Source: Luidia sarsii
Lineage: Eukaryota; Echinodermata; Asteroidea; Paxillosida; Luidiidae
Reading direction: 5' to 3'
DNA: 64,000 nt
Assembly (NCBI GenBank): GCA_949987565.1
Contig: OX465115.1
Span: 4,562,873-4,626,872, forward strand
The notes beneath the pieces were generated by a model. The model had not been told where the DNA came from. It was given only the letters and a program-made list of their open reading frames with translations, and made no database searches. This document shows, piece by piece, positions 46,901 to 58,164 of the stretch. The position numbers were made by a program, and so were the translations under genes. Each line of letters starts with the position of its first letter. Positions within the stretch are counted from its first letter, which is position 1.

Positions 46901-49017
46901 CAAGTTGAGGAGGCAGAGTTGAGGAGGCCGAGTTGAGGAGGCCGAGTTGAGGAGGCCGAGTTGAGGAGGCAGAGTTGAGGAGGCCGAGTTGAGGAGGCCG
47001 AGTTGAGGAGGCAGAGTTGAGGAGGCAGAGTTGAGGAGGCCGAGTTGAGGAGGCCGAGTTGAGGAGGCAGAGTTGAGGAGGCCGAGTTGAGGAGGCCGAG
47101 TTGAGGAGGTAGAGTTGAGGAGGCAGAGTTGAGGAGGCAGAGTTGAGGAGGCCAAGTTGAGGAGGCAGAGTTGAGGAGGCCGAGTTGAGGAGGCAGAGTT
47201 GAGGAGGCAGAGTTGAGGAGGCAGAGTTGAGGAGGCCGAGTTGAGGAGGCAGAGTTGAGGAGGCAGAGTTGAGGAGGCAGAGTTGAGGAGGCCGAGTTGA
47301 GGAGGCAGAGTTGAGGAGGCCGAGTTGAGGAGGCAGAGTTGAGGAGGCAGAGTTGAGGAGGCAGAGTTGAGGAGGCAGAGTTGAGGAGGCAGAGTTGAGG
47401 AGGCAGAGTTGAGGAGGGCAGAGTTGAGGAGGCAGAGTTGAGGAGGCAGAGTTGAGGAGGCCAAGTTGAGGAGGCAGAGTTGAGGAGGCAGAGTTGAGGA
47501 GGCAGAGTTGAGGAGGGCAGAGTTGAGGAGGCAGAGTTGAGGAGGCCAAGTTGAGGAGGCAGAGTTGAGGAGGCCGAGTTGAGGAGGCAGAGTTGAGGAG
47601 GCAGAGTTGAGGAGGCAGAGTTGAGGAGGCAGAGTTGAGGAGGCAGAGTTGAGGAGGGCAGAGTTGAGGAGGCAGAGTTGAGGAGGCCAAGTTGAGGAGG
47701 CAGAGTTGAGGAGGCAGAGTTGAGGAGGCAGAGTTGAGGAGGCCGAGTTGAGGAGGCCGAGTTGAGGAGGCAGAGTTGAGGAGGCAGAGTTGAGGAGGCC
47801 GAGTTGAGGAGGTAGAGTTGAGGAGGCAGAGTTGAGGAGGCAGAGTGGAGGAGGCAGAGTTGAGGAGGCAGAGTTGAGGAGGCAGAGTTGAGGAGGCAGA
47901 GTTGAGGAGGCAGAGTTGAGGAGGCAGAGTTGAGGAGGCAGAGTTGAGGAGGCAGAGTTGAGGAGGCAGAGTTGAGGAGGCAGAGTTGAGGAGGCAGAGT
48001 TGAGGAGGCAGAGTTGAGGAGGCAGAGTTGAGGAGGCAGAGTTGAGGAGGCCGAGTTGAGGAGGCCGAGTTGGGGAGGCAGAGTTGAGGAGGCCGAGTTG
48101 AGGAGGCCAAGTTGAGGAGGCAGAGTTGAGGAGGCAGAGTTGAGGAGGCAGAGTTGAGGAGGCAGAGTTGAGGAGGCAGAGTTGAGGAGGCAGAGTTGAG
48201 GAGGCAGCGTTGAGGAGGCAGAGTTGAGGAGGCAGAGTTGAGGAGGCCGAGTTGAGGAGGCAGAGTTGAGGAGGCAGAGTTGAGGAGGCAGAGTTGAGGA
48301 GGCAGAGTTGAGGAGGCCGAGTTGAGGAGGCAGAGTTGAGGAGGCAGAGTTGAGGAGGCAGAGTTGAGGAGGCAGAGTTGAGGAGGCAGAGTTGAGGAGG
48401 CAGAGTTGAGGAGGCAGAGTTGAGGAGGCCGAGTTGGGGAGGCAGAGTGGAGGAGGCAGAGTTGGGGAGGCAGAGTTGAGGAGGCAGAGTTGAGGAGGCC
48501 GAGTTGAGGAGGCAGAGTTGAGGAGGCAGAGTTGAGGAGGCAGAGTTGAGGAGGCAGAGTTGAGGAGGCAGAGTTGAGGAGGCAGAGTTGAGGAGGCAGA
48601 GTTGAGGAGGCCGAGTTGGGGAGGCAGAGTGGAGGAGGCAGAGTTGGGGAGGCCGAGTTGAGGAGGCCGAGTTGAGGAGGCAGAGTTGGGGAGGCAGAGT
48701 TGAGGAGGCAGAGTTGAGGAGGCAGAGTTGAGGAGGCAGAGTTGAGGAGGCAGAGTTGAGGAGGCAGAGTTGAGGAGGCAGAGTTGAGGAGGCTGAGTTG
48801 AGGAGGCAGAGTTGAGGAGGCAGAGTTGAGGAGGCCGAGTTGGGGAGGCAGAGTGGAGGAGGCAGAGTTGGGGAGGCCGAGTTGAGGAGGCCGAGTTGAG
48901 GAGGCAGAGTTGGGGAGGCAGAGTTGAGGAGGCAGAGTTGAGGAGGCAGAGTGGAGGAGGCAGAGTTGAGGAGGCCGAGTTGAGGAGGCAGAGTTGAGGA
49001 GGCAGAGTTGAAGAGGA
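43905..49017. repeat. 5.1-kb minisatellite, 15-bp unit GAGGAGGCAGAGTTG
   Basis: There are roughly 340 tandem units with variants GTTGGGG, GTGGAGG, GGCCGAG and GGTAGAG, plus rare GTTGATCGAGGC and GGGCAGAG length changes. Blocks with the same variant order recur (45120-45295 and 45650-45825), indicating segmental duplication of the array. The left third is rich in GTTGGGG/GTGGAGG and the right two-thirds in GGCCGAG. The unit is 15 bp, so long stop-free frames exist on both strands. They are not genes. Confidence 0.98.
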
Positions 49018-49257
49018 AAGTCTCTTGTCCAGCCTGGCTTCGAGACACCCACACCTTGGCCGCAGGTCCTGTAAAGATCGAGGTTTTCAACTCTTGAAGG
49101 TAACTTTGGCAAAAATTGCTTTGAGAAACTGGGATTCCAATGAAACTTGTTTTCTTTTATCCAGCTATAATGTTGTTAATATTTATTTAGTTATGGTCCA
49201 AATTGAACTGATAGCTCTGACACAGAGACTTGTTGAAATGAAATAAATATCAAACAT

Positions 49258-49395
49258 TAGGACGGCCTGACCTTTCTCAAAATGCCTTGGAGAAAGGTCC
49301 TGCTATGCCAGGATCGAAACATCATCAGGCCGTGCTATTTTTTTATAAAATTATTTGCATTTTGGTCAATTTTAGTCAGTAAGCAGTTTTTTGCA
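49258..49395 (+). repeat. hammerhead-type dispersed repeat
   Basis: The core GGAGAAAGGTCCTGCTATGC has an insertion (ATGCC) in the loop. The flank TCAATTTTAGTCAGTAAGCA is present. Confidence 0.5.
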
Positions 49396-49429
49396 TATTA
49401 CTCTGAATAAAAAAAAGTTTAATTATGAT

Positions 49430-50270
49430 AAGGTGAAATAGTTAATGCTAATCTATTTTGGAATTGCAGCATTGAATTGGATAAGTGTTGTCCAAACTTT
49501 GAATTGTGAAGATGGGAGAATCTTACGTTGAAGTGCTTGTTTTTATAGTGCACTACAGAATTGTGTACAAGGTTGCAGATCACTGAATCAGTCCAAGATT
49601 GCTCCGCCAAGGTGATTATCATAAAGCATAATTATGACTATGGACAACTTTGTTTTAATAAGGGGGTTTTGTAGGCTGTAGATGTGGAAGGATACTTGTT
49701 GAACTGAAATAAATATCAAACATAATTGGAGGGCCTAATCTTTCTACAAGGCCGTTGAGAAAGGTCCTGCTAGGATTGAAAGCAGTTTGGCAAATAAAAA
49801 TATTTTCAATTATGATAAGGTGAAATAGTTAATGCTAATCCATATTGGAATTGCAGCATTTAATTGGATAAGTGTTGTCCAAACTTTGAATGCCTTGAAT
49901 TGTGAAGATGGGAGAATCTTACATTGAAGAGCTTGTTTTTATAGTGGACTACGCCGGAATTGTGTACAAGGTTGCAGCACACTATATCAAACCCAAGATG
50001 GCTCCGCCAAGGTGATTATCATAAAGTATATTATTATGGACAACCTTTTTTTGAATAAGGGAGTTTTGGAGGGATGTGGAGGGATGCTTCCCAAAATCCC
50101 TGCAGAAATTCAGGTTGATCAGCTGCATATTTTGGTTTTTTGGGGGGGTAATTAGCAGAAAATCCAATCGGACAACAACAAACAAATTTCAAAGAATCTG
50201 AGAGATAAAGGTCCTAACTACAATTTTCAGTGTAGCTACAAGAAATGGGAACATTTTTGGTGTGGAAAAT
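49430..50270. repeat. direct duplication of about 260 bp plus dispersed repeat
   Basis: Positions 49430-49690 and 49810-50070 share GATAAGGTGAAATAGTTAAT, GATAAGTGTTGTCCAAACTT and GAAGATGGGAGAATCTTAC. The second copy continues into the family seen in intron 8 (10065-10510). A hammerhead-type fragment lies between the copies (49725-49800). Confidence 0.65.
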
Positions 50271-50819
50271 TTAGCTTTGAAAGTAAGTGTATATTGTGCA
50301 GCGTTCAATGGGAGCTCGATTTAGTGATCTGCACCCACATGTTAGTCTTGTTTTGATTAGGGCGCCCTCTTTTGTTGATTCCATGCCATTGAATGGCTTT
50401 GCCTCTTCCAAATAAATTAGTAGGGGATTGAATATTTAGCAGACTGATTTAAAAACAAAAGTCAAATAAAGATATTGTTTCTATTACATAATAGTTTTAT
50501 TTAATTTAACAAATCTATTATAATGGTTACAATCCAAGTACATGTATGTTGCGATTTGATACAATTTTGGAAACAACTGTTTTCAGAACACCCCTATAGA
50601 TAAATGGAGCGCTCCTAGAGTCACGGGGTTGTTAAAACGCAGCTGTTTACATCATGTGCAACTCCCCGCACAAGTGTGGTTGAAATTCACCGAATCATTC
50701 ACTGATTTTACCAGATCTATTGATTGATTTCACAATTCTTCGCCCCCATTCTTTAGGGTGGGACGTCGATGGGCTGTCTGACCAATTAAGACATTTTTTC
50801 ATCATTTTTGTAGCGGCTG

Positions 50820-50926
50820 ACAGTTTGCGGAATTTTCGTCTGCAAAGGTAGCTCGTCCCATTGAATTTGCACAGCTAGCTCGCAGGAAAGCCGGTACCAA
50901 GTGACCCGAAGCGAACCAGTAAAATG
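50820..50926 (+). CDS. candidate 5' exon ending ATG|GTAAGT
   Basis: A moderately GC-rich stretch free of repeats ends CGAACCAGTAAAATG at 50926, followed at once by the consensus donor GTAAGTTCTG. This is a familiar layout for a 5' UTR exon carrying only the start codon. No downstream exon can be joined with confidence. Confidence 0.3.
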
Positions 50927-52450
50927 GTAAGTTCTGTCTTTGTATTGTCTTTTTTTTTATTGTCGAGTGCAAGTAAAGCTAGTATCACCATGGAGGAAGG
51001 TTTTCCATGGTATCACTCAACGTTTGAGAGTGTCAACTGATATCGATGTCATACGTTTGAGAAAGCGGTCTTGCTGTGCATAAAATCAGAAAATAAGTGA
51101 CCACTGACTGATACAGTGATATGTGTAATTCTAACTAAATACTAATACTAATAAATAGTAATACTTGTAATAGTAATAAGAAGATTTTGAGAGAAAATGG
51201 ATGGAAAAGTGAGTTTTACTAAAAGTAAAACTAATATTAGTAATAATTCGCAGCCGTAACACAGTTTCCATTTTCTAGAGTTAGAAAGGAAGGTAACTTT
51301 GGCAAAAATTGCTTTGAGAAACTGGGATCCCACTAAATTACAGGTCTAAAAGTAAAAATCAACGTTGTAAAACATGTACAGTATCATGCAAATGCAACAA
51401 ATCAAGATCAAGCATGCTGGCCGGACGGCAGTGTCGCCAGCTAGCTTTACTGGTTTGATCTGGCATGTCAGTGCCGTAACGATAGAAAAGGACGGCACTA
51501 ATTTCGTGGTTCGATCTGGCAAAATGCACAGTTGCAGTGCCGTAACTATAGAAAATGGAAATTGCGTTACTGCTGCTGTAACAATAGCTACTGCGAATAT
51601 TATTATAGTCATTCATTTCTTTCAATGGTAAATAAATCTGTAAGTAGCCCCTAAATTATGCCTTTTCAACAAGAAGTGGTGTTTGAGAATGTAACTTTAA
51701 ACTTAAAGAACTGTGAGAGGTGAACAATTGTACATTTTAAACTGTCACGCTTTTTTTGAAATTTAGAGGGGTTTGGGTGACTAGATGCAGAGTCCAAGCT
51801 TTCCAATTCCAATATGCGAAATGGTTCACACCAACTTTAACTTCGACTACCTGATGAGAAATCCCCAGATTTTGCCTGAAATCATCCGTGAAACTGTCTC
51901 GTGCACCCATGTTTGGATTAAGTGAGAATCACAGATTCCAATTCATACTGATCAATTAATTGCTTTATTCAAGTTTGGGGAAAAGAAAGAAATTTCCCCT
52001 CTATTGATTGACAAGATTCTCTCCCGTCCAACGAGCAAAAATGAGGCGGCCATCTTTGATTTTGAACTGAACCGGTACACGGAAATCGACCCCGACCCCA
52101 ATTTCAAATAAAAGGTGACTTGTCTGGTCCAAGTGACTAGGTTTGACAAAAAGTTGTAATTATCACTGTTGTAAGACAATTTCCTACATTTCAATTATTG
52201 TTCAAAAAGGTACATTTAATCACTACTATCCCAACACTGTTCCACTTCACGTCATTAAAACTGCAATTTTGTTAAGCATTTCAATCATTTTTCCTAGTCA
52301 TTTCTTTTCTAGTAGTAGTACATGATTTCTGTTGTCTGAACCCAAAATGCCCTTCACTATTCAAAGCCCTGCTCACTTCCATATAAATAACCCTCAGCCT
52401 GTGGACATGAAGAATACTTTACAGGTCTTCAGCATTTAACGTCGGTGATA
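50927..52450. other. non-coding with small repeats
   Basis: Positions 51285-51330 repeat 49097-49140 (GGTAACTTTGGCAAAAATTG). Positions 51420-51600 hold two diverged copies of a CAGTGCCGTAACxATAGAAA unit. Positions 51770-52150 match the reverse complement of repeat material in BEN intron 1. No exon is recognised. Confidence 0.45.
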
Positions 52451-52458
52451 CTTTATGG

Positions 52459-53501
52459 TAAGGGTCGGACTTTACGTTTAATTTGCTAAACGTTTAACGG
52501 CATTTCACTTTTCCGTTTAACCGTTTAAACGTTTGGCCAACACAAACAACAAAGGCCACCGCATGTCAGCTCTGTTTCTGTTTAACAAGCGAGTTTTTTA
52601 ATGCACGACTAGTTTAGTACCATAAAATGCTTTGCAAATAGATGCTGAGGGCACCGAAGCGTTGTTTTAGGTCTCCCACAATTAATATCATCGTTTCTGT
52701 GGGACCATAATGCCTAAAAAAGTTGTTTTTCCACCTCAAAAATGACGTCCAAAATAGGTTTAAGCCAGCCGCCGACATGCCTTCTCACGGAACATGGACT
52801 GTACCATTCAAGTATGGCAAGCGTGCTAGTCATCCTGACAAAAATCCCCCCAAAATCCCCCAAATTTAAGGACACTGCGGCAATTGGTGAGAGCATGACG
52901 GCAATTGCCGTCGTGAATTTGGCAGGCGGGCAGGCGGTAAACTTTTTAATTTCAGAGAAATACAAACAAATAGCATGGGCATGAAGTGGTGTTTTTCAAA
53001 TCCCAACAGCGCGTCACCCGGCCGTAGGAATAAACAATGAACTGCTTGTTGCCTTCCGTTTGCCTTCTTATCTTATTTCTATTTTCTTTATTCAAGTGTG
53101 ATTTGTCTGCATGAAATTGAAAAGCACTGCGACAGGGACGCAACACTCTCGTGCCTTGAAAGGGTGTGATTAGACAATCACCATGTGAGCAGCGCACCCG
53201 TGTTGTTGAGCTGGCGGCCGCGGCACACACAGCGAGTACCGCTGCACAAAGCCACCTCCCTTGCTGTGCGGTCACCACATTGGCTTGATCAAATGGAGAG
53301 TTCCTTTGATTTGACCGGCGGAGTTAAAGTGTTTCGGGAAAGAGAGCTTTCGGAGTAACGTTTGAAAAATAAAAAATGACCCATATCGCGTCAATTATAC
53401 TTTGTTAAACAGTAGGCCCTAAGTTTCGTTTAAACGTTTAGAAAAACGGATTTTTTCATTTTTTCGTTTAAACGGTTAAACGTTTAAACATCCGACTCTT
53501 A
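52459..53501 (-). mobile_element. hAT-like non-autonomous transposon, second copy
   Basis: The element starts TAAGGGTCGGAC (52459) and ends TCCGACTCTTA (53501). It is flanked by CTTTATGG and CTTTGTGG, an 8-bp duplication with one change. The interior matches the element at 24347-25970 in reverse (ACCGGCCGTAGGAATAAACA-like, CGGCAATTGCCGTCGTGAAT) and is about 0.6 kb shorter. No transposase. Confidence 0.72.
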
Positions 53502-53509
53502 CTTTGTGG

Positions 53510-54624
53510 CAAACATACAGTATATAGGTTTACTTTCTTAGAGGAGATGGGATTGTCAATGTACAGTGTAACATACTGTGTGAACTGTTTGAGTACAGCA
53601 GTTGCTCAGAAGATGTTACTAGAGAACAGAATGACTGTTGTACACAGTGAGGTCAATGTACATGTAGAGTCTAGTCATGCTAGTGAGAGTCTAGTGTTAA
53701 GCAGGGCTCAAAATATCCACTTGACCGAGTCAAGTGATTTCAGCATCGGTCTAGTGCTAAATGTGACTGTACTGGACCGGCTGTCTAGTGAGTAGTGTTT
53801 TTTTTTCTTGCACCATGAAGAAAATGGCACTCAAAGTTCTGTCTCAAACATAACTTTGACTTTGACCTGTACAAGTAAAATGGCATTTTCTCATGGTATT
53901 CCTTTCACTGCATGCAATTTGTTTTTCTTATTTATGGCACAGGCCTTGTGAAAATAGTTCAGGTCCAGTAAGGGTCTTCAGTTGCTAGACCTGCTGTCTA
54001 GTTCATGTAGGCCTACATCTTTTTCTGAAATTTGAGCCCTGGTTAAGGCTAGAGTAATGGCTGAAACCCTGCACAGGAATTTCACAATTTTTTCACATTA
54101 ATTTAAATACGTATTATGCTGTTATATAATTATGTCATTAGTTACTGTGTGTCACACGGAGGTCAACTCAGCACAATTGTGGCAACTTGTTCATGCTTTG
54201 CCAAGTTGCTCTACATGTAGCTTGAAGCCCTTTTCTTTACAATGAAGAATTACAAACTACAGTTAAACAATTCACATGAAGCATGCTAAATATCTTACAG
54301 TGATAGAAAAATGTCCAACAGATAAAGGAAACATCTGATTGGGAACTTTTTTCAACAAATTTCAAATCGCGATCCAAATAATCAGGCTTATCTGGGACTG
54401 TGGAAACTGCCCTACTGCCTACTACCTTATGACTGTACATTAGGCTGGAAACTACACACTTGTTGTTTTTGGACAAAGCCAGTTCAACCATTGACTGCCG
54501 TATATCTCCAGGGATCACACCCTTTGCTTTCATCCAGATGCAACCAACCAATTGTTGTAAACCTGGCTACAGCAGCTTGGGGATCACACCAAGTGCTGTT
54601 TTGTATTAGTTTGTATTCCGAGTG
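53510..54624. other. between hAT-like element and fibrinogen-domain gene
   Basis: There is no exon. Positions 53700-54040 hold a small inverted repeat around CAGGGCTCAAAATATCC / TTTGAGCCCTGG. Positions 54345-54420 (AATCGCGATCCAAATAATCA, GTGGAAACTGCCCTACT) match 61870-61970. The 3' UTR of the minus-strand gene must lie here, but no clear AATAAA is seen on the minus strand close to the stop. Confidence 0.4.
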
Positions 54625-55647
54625 CTACAGAACCTTCCGGATTTTCATGTTGCTTCCCTTGAGTGCATTAGTATCCCCTTTCCAAGCAAACCATATGATG
54701 CCTGTGGAAGCACTCCCAAATTTACCATTGAGATGAGAGGAGATTTGCATATTAAACCACCATGCACCTTCATATTGCTTTGCACAGTTGCTCTCTGTGG
54801 GATCATTGTCCTGATCCTTGGTTGTAAACTCAAATCGATTATGATTAACCATTGAGTCCCCAGCTGTGCTACTGGTATTATACAACCCTACCCTAAGCAT
54901 GTAACTCTCCCCTGTGATTGCAAACTTACCCCATTTGCCCCAAGCCCTGGTGCCCTCCCAGTCCCATAGGTCCACGCGTAGCTCCCACTGGCCCGATGCG
55001 GTCAGGCTGCGTAGGATGTCGTTCCCCAGCCAGAACTCTCCGGACAGATTGCCAAAGCCCGACTGGTAGTCGGTCCAGTTACGGTAAAAGTCCACGGAGC
55101 CGTCTTGACGCCTCTGAAACACCAGCCAACCTCCCTGATCCGTCTGCATATCGCAGTACACCCGTATGCCGTCACTCATTCCGTCGGGGTAGATGGTGTA
55201 CACACCACTGTCCATGTGACCGTTCCTTAGCAGGATCTGGCAACTGTTGTACGCCGAGTGTGCCGGAGTTTGTGGATCCTCGTCAAAGTAAGCCCCTCCC
55301 CGCCGCACGACGAAGTCGCGATTGCCGTGGCCCCTGGTGATGTTATTAAGCTCGCAGACGCGGTCCCCTGCGTGGTAGTTGTACGACGCGCAGCGCGGGC
55401 TCATGGAGCAATCGCGGCCACAGATCACCGCAGAGGACGTGGTCTTGGTCTCAATGGCATGATTCTGCAGAGCGCGGTTATCAGCCGCATGAAAATTGGG
55501 CATGAACCGTGTCTGGCATTTACTCTGGCAGTACACTGCCACGCAGACCAGCACCAAGACGATCACACCAATTGTAGTCATGACGCTATAGTTTGGTTGT
55601 ATGGTGACAGTCAACAACTCAGTTTTGTTCTTCCTGAATTTAGCCAA
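54625..55647 (-). CDS. PAN-like plus fibrinogen C-terminal domain membrane protein
   Basis: The gene is a single-exon frame of 340 residues. Residues 24-40 (TTIGVIVLVLVCVAVYC) form a signal anchor with a basic cytosolic tail. Residues 44-115 hold five cysteines in a PAN/apple-like arrangement. Residues 133-339 form a fibrinogen C-terminal domain: CQILLRNGHMDSGVYTIYPD, GGWLVFQRRQDGSVDFYRNW, EFWLGND, the calcium loop DQDND (278-282), GAWWFN and LNGKF. Such fibrinogen-related proteins act as surface lectin-like recognition molecules in invertebrates (family knowledge). Odd: the Cys normally found after GAWWxNx is Gln301, leaving Cys288 unpaired. Met23 is an alternative start. The lack of introns suggests a retrocopy or a simple-structure family. 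The 5' end is repeated upstream. Confidence 0.9.
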   Translation of the reverse strand: MAKFRKNKTELLTVTIQPNYSVMTTIGVIVLVLVCVAVYCQSKCQTRFMPNFHAADNRALQNHAIETKTTSSAVICGRDCSMSPRCASYNYHAGDRVCELNNITRGHGNRDFVVRRGGAYFDEDPQTPAHSAYNSCQILLRNGHMDSGVYTIYPDGMSDGIRVYCDMQTDQGGWLVFQRRQDGSVDFYRNWTDYQSGFGNLSGEFWLGNDILRSLTASGQWELRVDLWDWEGTRAWGKWGKFAITGESYMLRVGLYNTSSTAGDSMVNHNRFEFTTKDQDNDPTESNCAKQYEGAWWFNMQISSHLNGKFGSASTGIIWFAWKGDTNALKGSNMKIRKVL

Positions 55648-56060
55648 AGTCCTGATTCACTTCACGGGAGACCAGCATTCGTCTGGTCACTCTGGTGCTT
55701 AAACCAAGTCGATGTCACAGTTTGTTGGTCATTTCAGTCAGCAACTCAGTTCCTTTCTTCCTCGGCGTTTCAAGATTCACTTTACAAAAGATCCAGCATT
55801 GGTCTAGTGCTTTTAAAACCAAGTCGATATCACAGTTTGCAGTCAACAACTCAGTTCTTTTTTCCCTCGAAATGCCCAGCTTTTTCAAGATTCACTCCAC
55901 GGTAGATCTAGTATTTTTCTGGTGCTTTACCAAGTCGATATCCCGGTTTGTCTGTAATTTCAGTCAACAACTCAGTTCTGTTCTTCCTGAGTGTAGCCAA
56001 AATTTTAAGATTTACTTCACGATAGATCCAGTATTCATCTAACAGTGCTTAGTTTGTCTG
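55604..56060. repeat. tandem copies of the fibrinogen gene's 5' end
   Basis: Four diverged units of about 104-128 bp share CAGTCAACAACTCAGTTCTG, TTCTTCCTGA, GATTCACTT and ACCAAGTCGATATCACAGTT. The first unit covers codons 1-14 of the fibrinogen-domain gene and the others lie upstream. It is therefore a tandem expansion that includes the start codon region and probably the promoter. Confidence 0.7.
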
Positions 56061-57239
56061 TATCCCAGTTTGTCTGTAATTTCAGAAAAGTTCTGTTTGT
56101 TTACAGACCAAAACCAATGCATCCTTCACTCTTGCAATACTGCTGTCCAATGATGTGTTCCTCAACTGATGGTCTGTTATTCTGGCTGCCTGCACTCCAT
56201 ACATTGGTCTTAAGAGGGTCTGATAGGTTTTTTTTTTATTCTTTATTCTAGTCGGATCTTTCTAATGGCGAATTTTGTCACCACTCAAGCCTTGTACAGT
56301 TGTAAAAGGGAATAAGTCTCAATGTATTGCTAATGGCAGGCAAGAATCCCCATTACCCTCATAGCCTAGATACACGTGGCACAAATCTTGCTAGACAGCC
56401 TATTCATCTTGTCATTACCAATTAGTGAATCGATGATTGTCAAGCTCTGACGCCATTGTCAGCGAGAAATCTTCTTGGGTCCTAAAAGCGGTCAGCCTCT
56501 TCACCAAAGCTGAAAGGGAAGAGCGAAATGTCAGGCCCTCTCAATTTTGGAGACCATAGAGAATTGATTTCATCCGAATTGAAAGGGGTTATGATCCGTG
56601 GAGATATACAATTTAGGGCAGTTAATGGTGAAATGCTTCTGACTAGTGGTCCAACCGGTGCTAGGATTTAAACTCCAGAGTCCATACACTGTCTGGTAGT
56701 CTGCTGTTGTAGCCAGGTTTGCTATAAGTGGTTGTTTGCATCTGAATGAAAGCGGGGGTGTGATCCCTGGAGATATACAACAGTTAATGGTTAAATGCTC
56801 CTGGCTACGTTCAGACAGCGTGTTAGTTATTAAACCAATTGAGTTAAAACACCTAAGTTCTAACCACAGGGGGACAAGTTGGACATTTTAAACTGTGCGT
56901 TCATACAGCATCCTACAGCAAGCAGTTAAAATTTTTCATCATGCACACACACACATCGCACAATACCTGTTGCGCGAGCTGTGCAGCCAGGCAGGTCAAC
57001 ATCGCTGCCAAAAACTGGATGTTGAAACTTGAGCGGGGATTGTGTCCAAACAGTGTTTTAGCGGCTAAACCTAGAAGCATTTTAGTGGCGAGTTAAAGCA
57101 GATCGGTTTTAAATTTGAAAAGGTGTCGGAGTGTTCAGAGACACATTTTAAAAACTGATCGGGTTAAAACGGTAGTTTTAGCGTATTTAAAATGCTCTCT
57201 GAATGTATCGTACGCTCTGACTGTCACAAATGAGTTGAC
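56061..57239. other. intergenic, SINE heads and weak repeats
   Basis: Positions 56515-56555 carry a fragment of the hammerhead-type repeat (GCGAAATGTCAGGCCCTCTC). Positions 56700-56810 carry a SINE head (GAATGAAAGCGGGGGTGTGA). Positions 56945-56960 are (CA)n. No exon is recognised. Confidence 0.45.
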
Positions 57240-57465
57240 TATTTGGGAAGGCTGCCATTTAAGGGCTGCATTGCTGAGGTGGTTTATGATAGTACTGCTG
57301 CTTGCCTCTCCCTTTGATCTACATGTGTACCTCTTGTCTGTCTGTCATCTTTCCTCCTGTCATCAATCTTCTTCCTTCTGTATCTTGTGACTCAATGGTA
57401 CATGTAGGACCGCTGGTACGTTATACCAGCGGTCTTGGGTTCAAGTCCCCAGTTTCTGTCAGATA
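57240..57465 (+). mobile_element. tRNA-derived SINE, interrupted
   Basis: GGCTGCCATTTAAGGGCTGC and the B-box half (CCAGCGGTCTTGGGTTCAAG) are separated by an inserted stretch of about 130 bp. It belongs to the 6225-6880 family. Confidence 0.5.
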
Positions 57466-57884
57466 ACAATAATAATAGTAATAATAATAGGATTTGTTGA
57501 GTGGCATTCCATCTGGATCATGGCACTAGCAGCACAAGATAATTAGAAACATAGACATATCAAAGGGAAACAGGATACAAGTAGGTGTTCGTGTGCTTTT
57601 TAAAGGACGAAATGGTGTCCAGCGATCTGATGTTGGTGGGTATGGTGTTCCAAACTTTCGGGCTAGCAATCGTGAAGGCTTTGTCTGTGAAAGTGTTCCT
57701 AGTTCTCGGCACTGATAGTAGCGTAGCATCACGGCAGGAGCGAAGATGTTCTTCACAATGTTACGAAATGTCATAGTCAACTTTCCTTTCCTTCAGGGTT
57801 AATTTGATCCTGAAGAAGATTCTGGACCATAGAAAAGAAATTGAAAAAAATAATCTGCCCCATTGAATTGAGTCATATCCTGAC

Positions 57885-57985
57885 TTTGAGAAAGATGGAA
57901 ATGTCAAGCCCTCTAAAAATTTCTGAAATTTGCCCAATTGGTCTTTTCAGTAAGCGGTTTACAACGTTTGTGGATTACCTCACCG
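57885..57985 (+). repeat. hammerhead-type repeat, degenerate
   Basis: GACTTTGAGAAAGATGGAAA and GTCAAGCCCTCTAAAAATTT keep the family order but have lost stem II. A second fragment is at 58095-58145. Confidence 0.4.
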
Positions 57986-58164
57986 TGCAAAAAATGCCTG
58001 GAAGGCAGTGGAAGCGTAGAAAAGATAAGAGAAAATAAAATCAGAGGAATTGCACAGGAATGGTTGTGTTTCCACCATTTAGAAATGGCCTTGATATGGT
58101 TCTGCCTTTGTGAATAGGACTTGCTATGATTGAAACTTCAGACTTTTTTAGTCTGCTGTTATTG

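Noticed and set aside
44682..49112. Open frame of 1476 codons on the minus strand, and a second of 1134 codons
   Set aside because: It is a by-product of the 15-bp tandem repeat, whose unit is five codons. The composition is pure SASSTLPPQLCLLN-type repeat with no unique domain.
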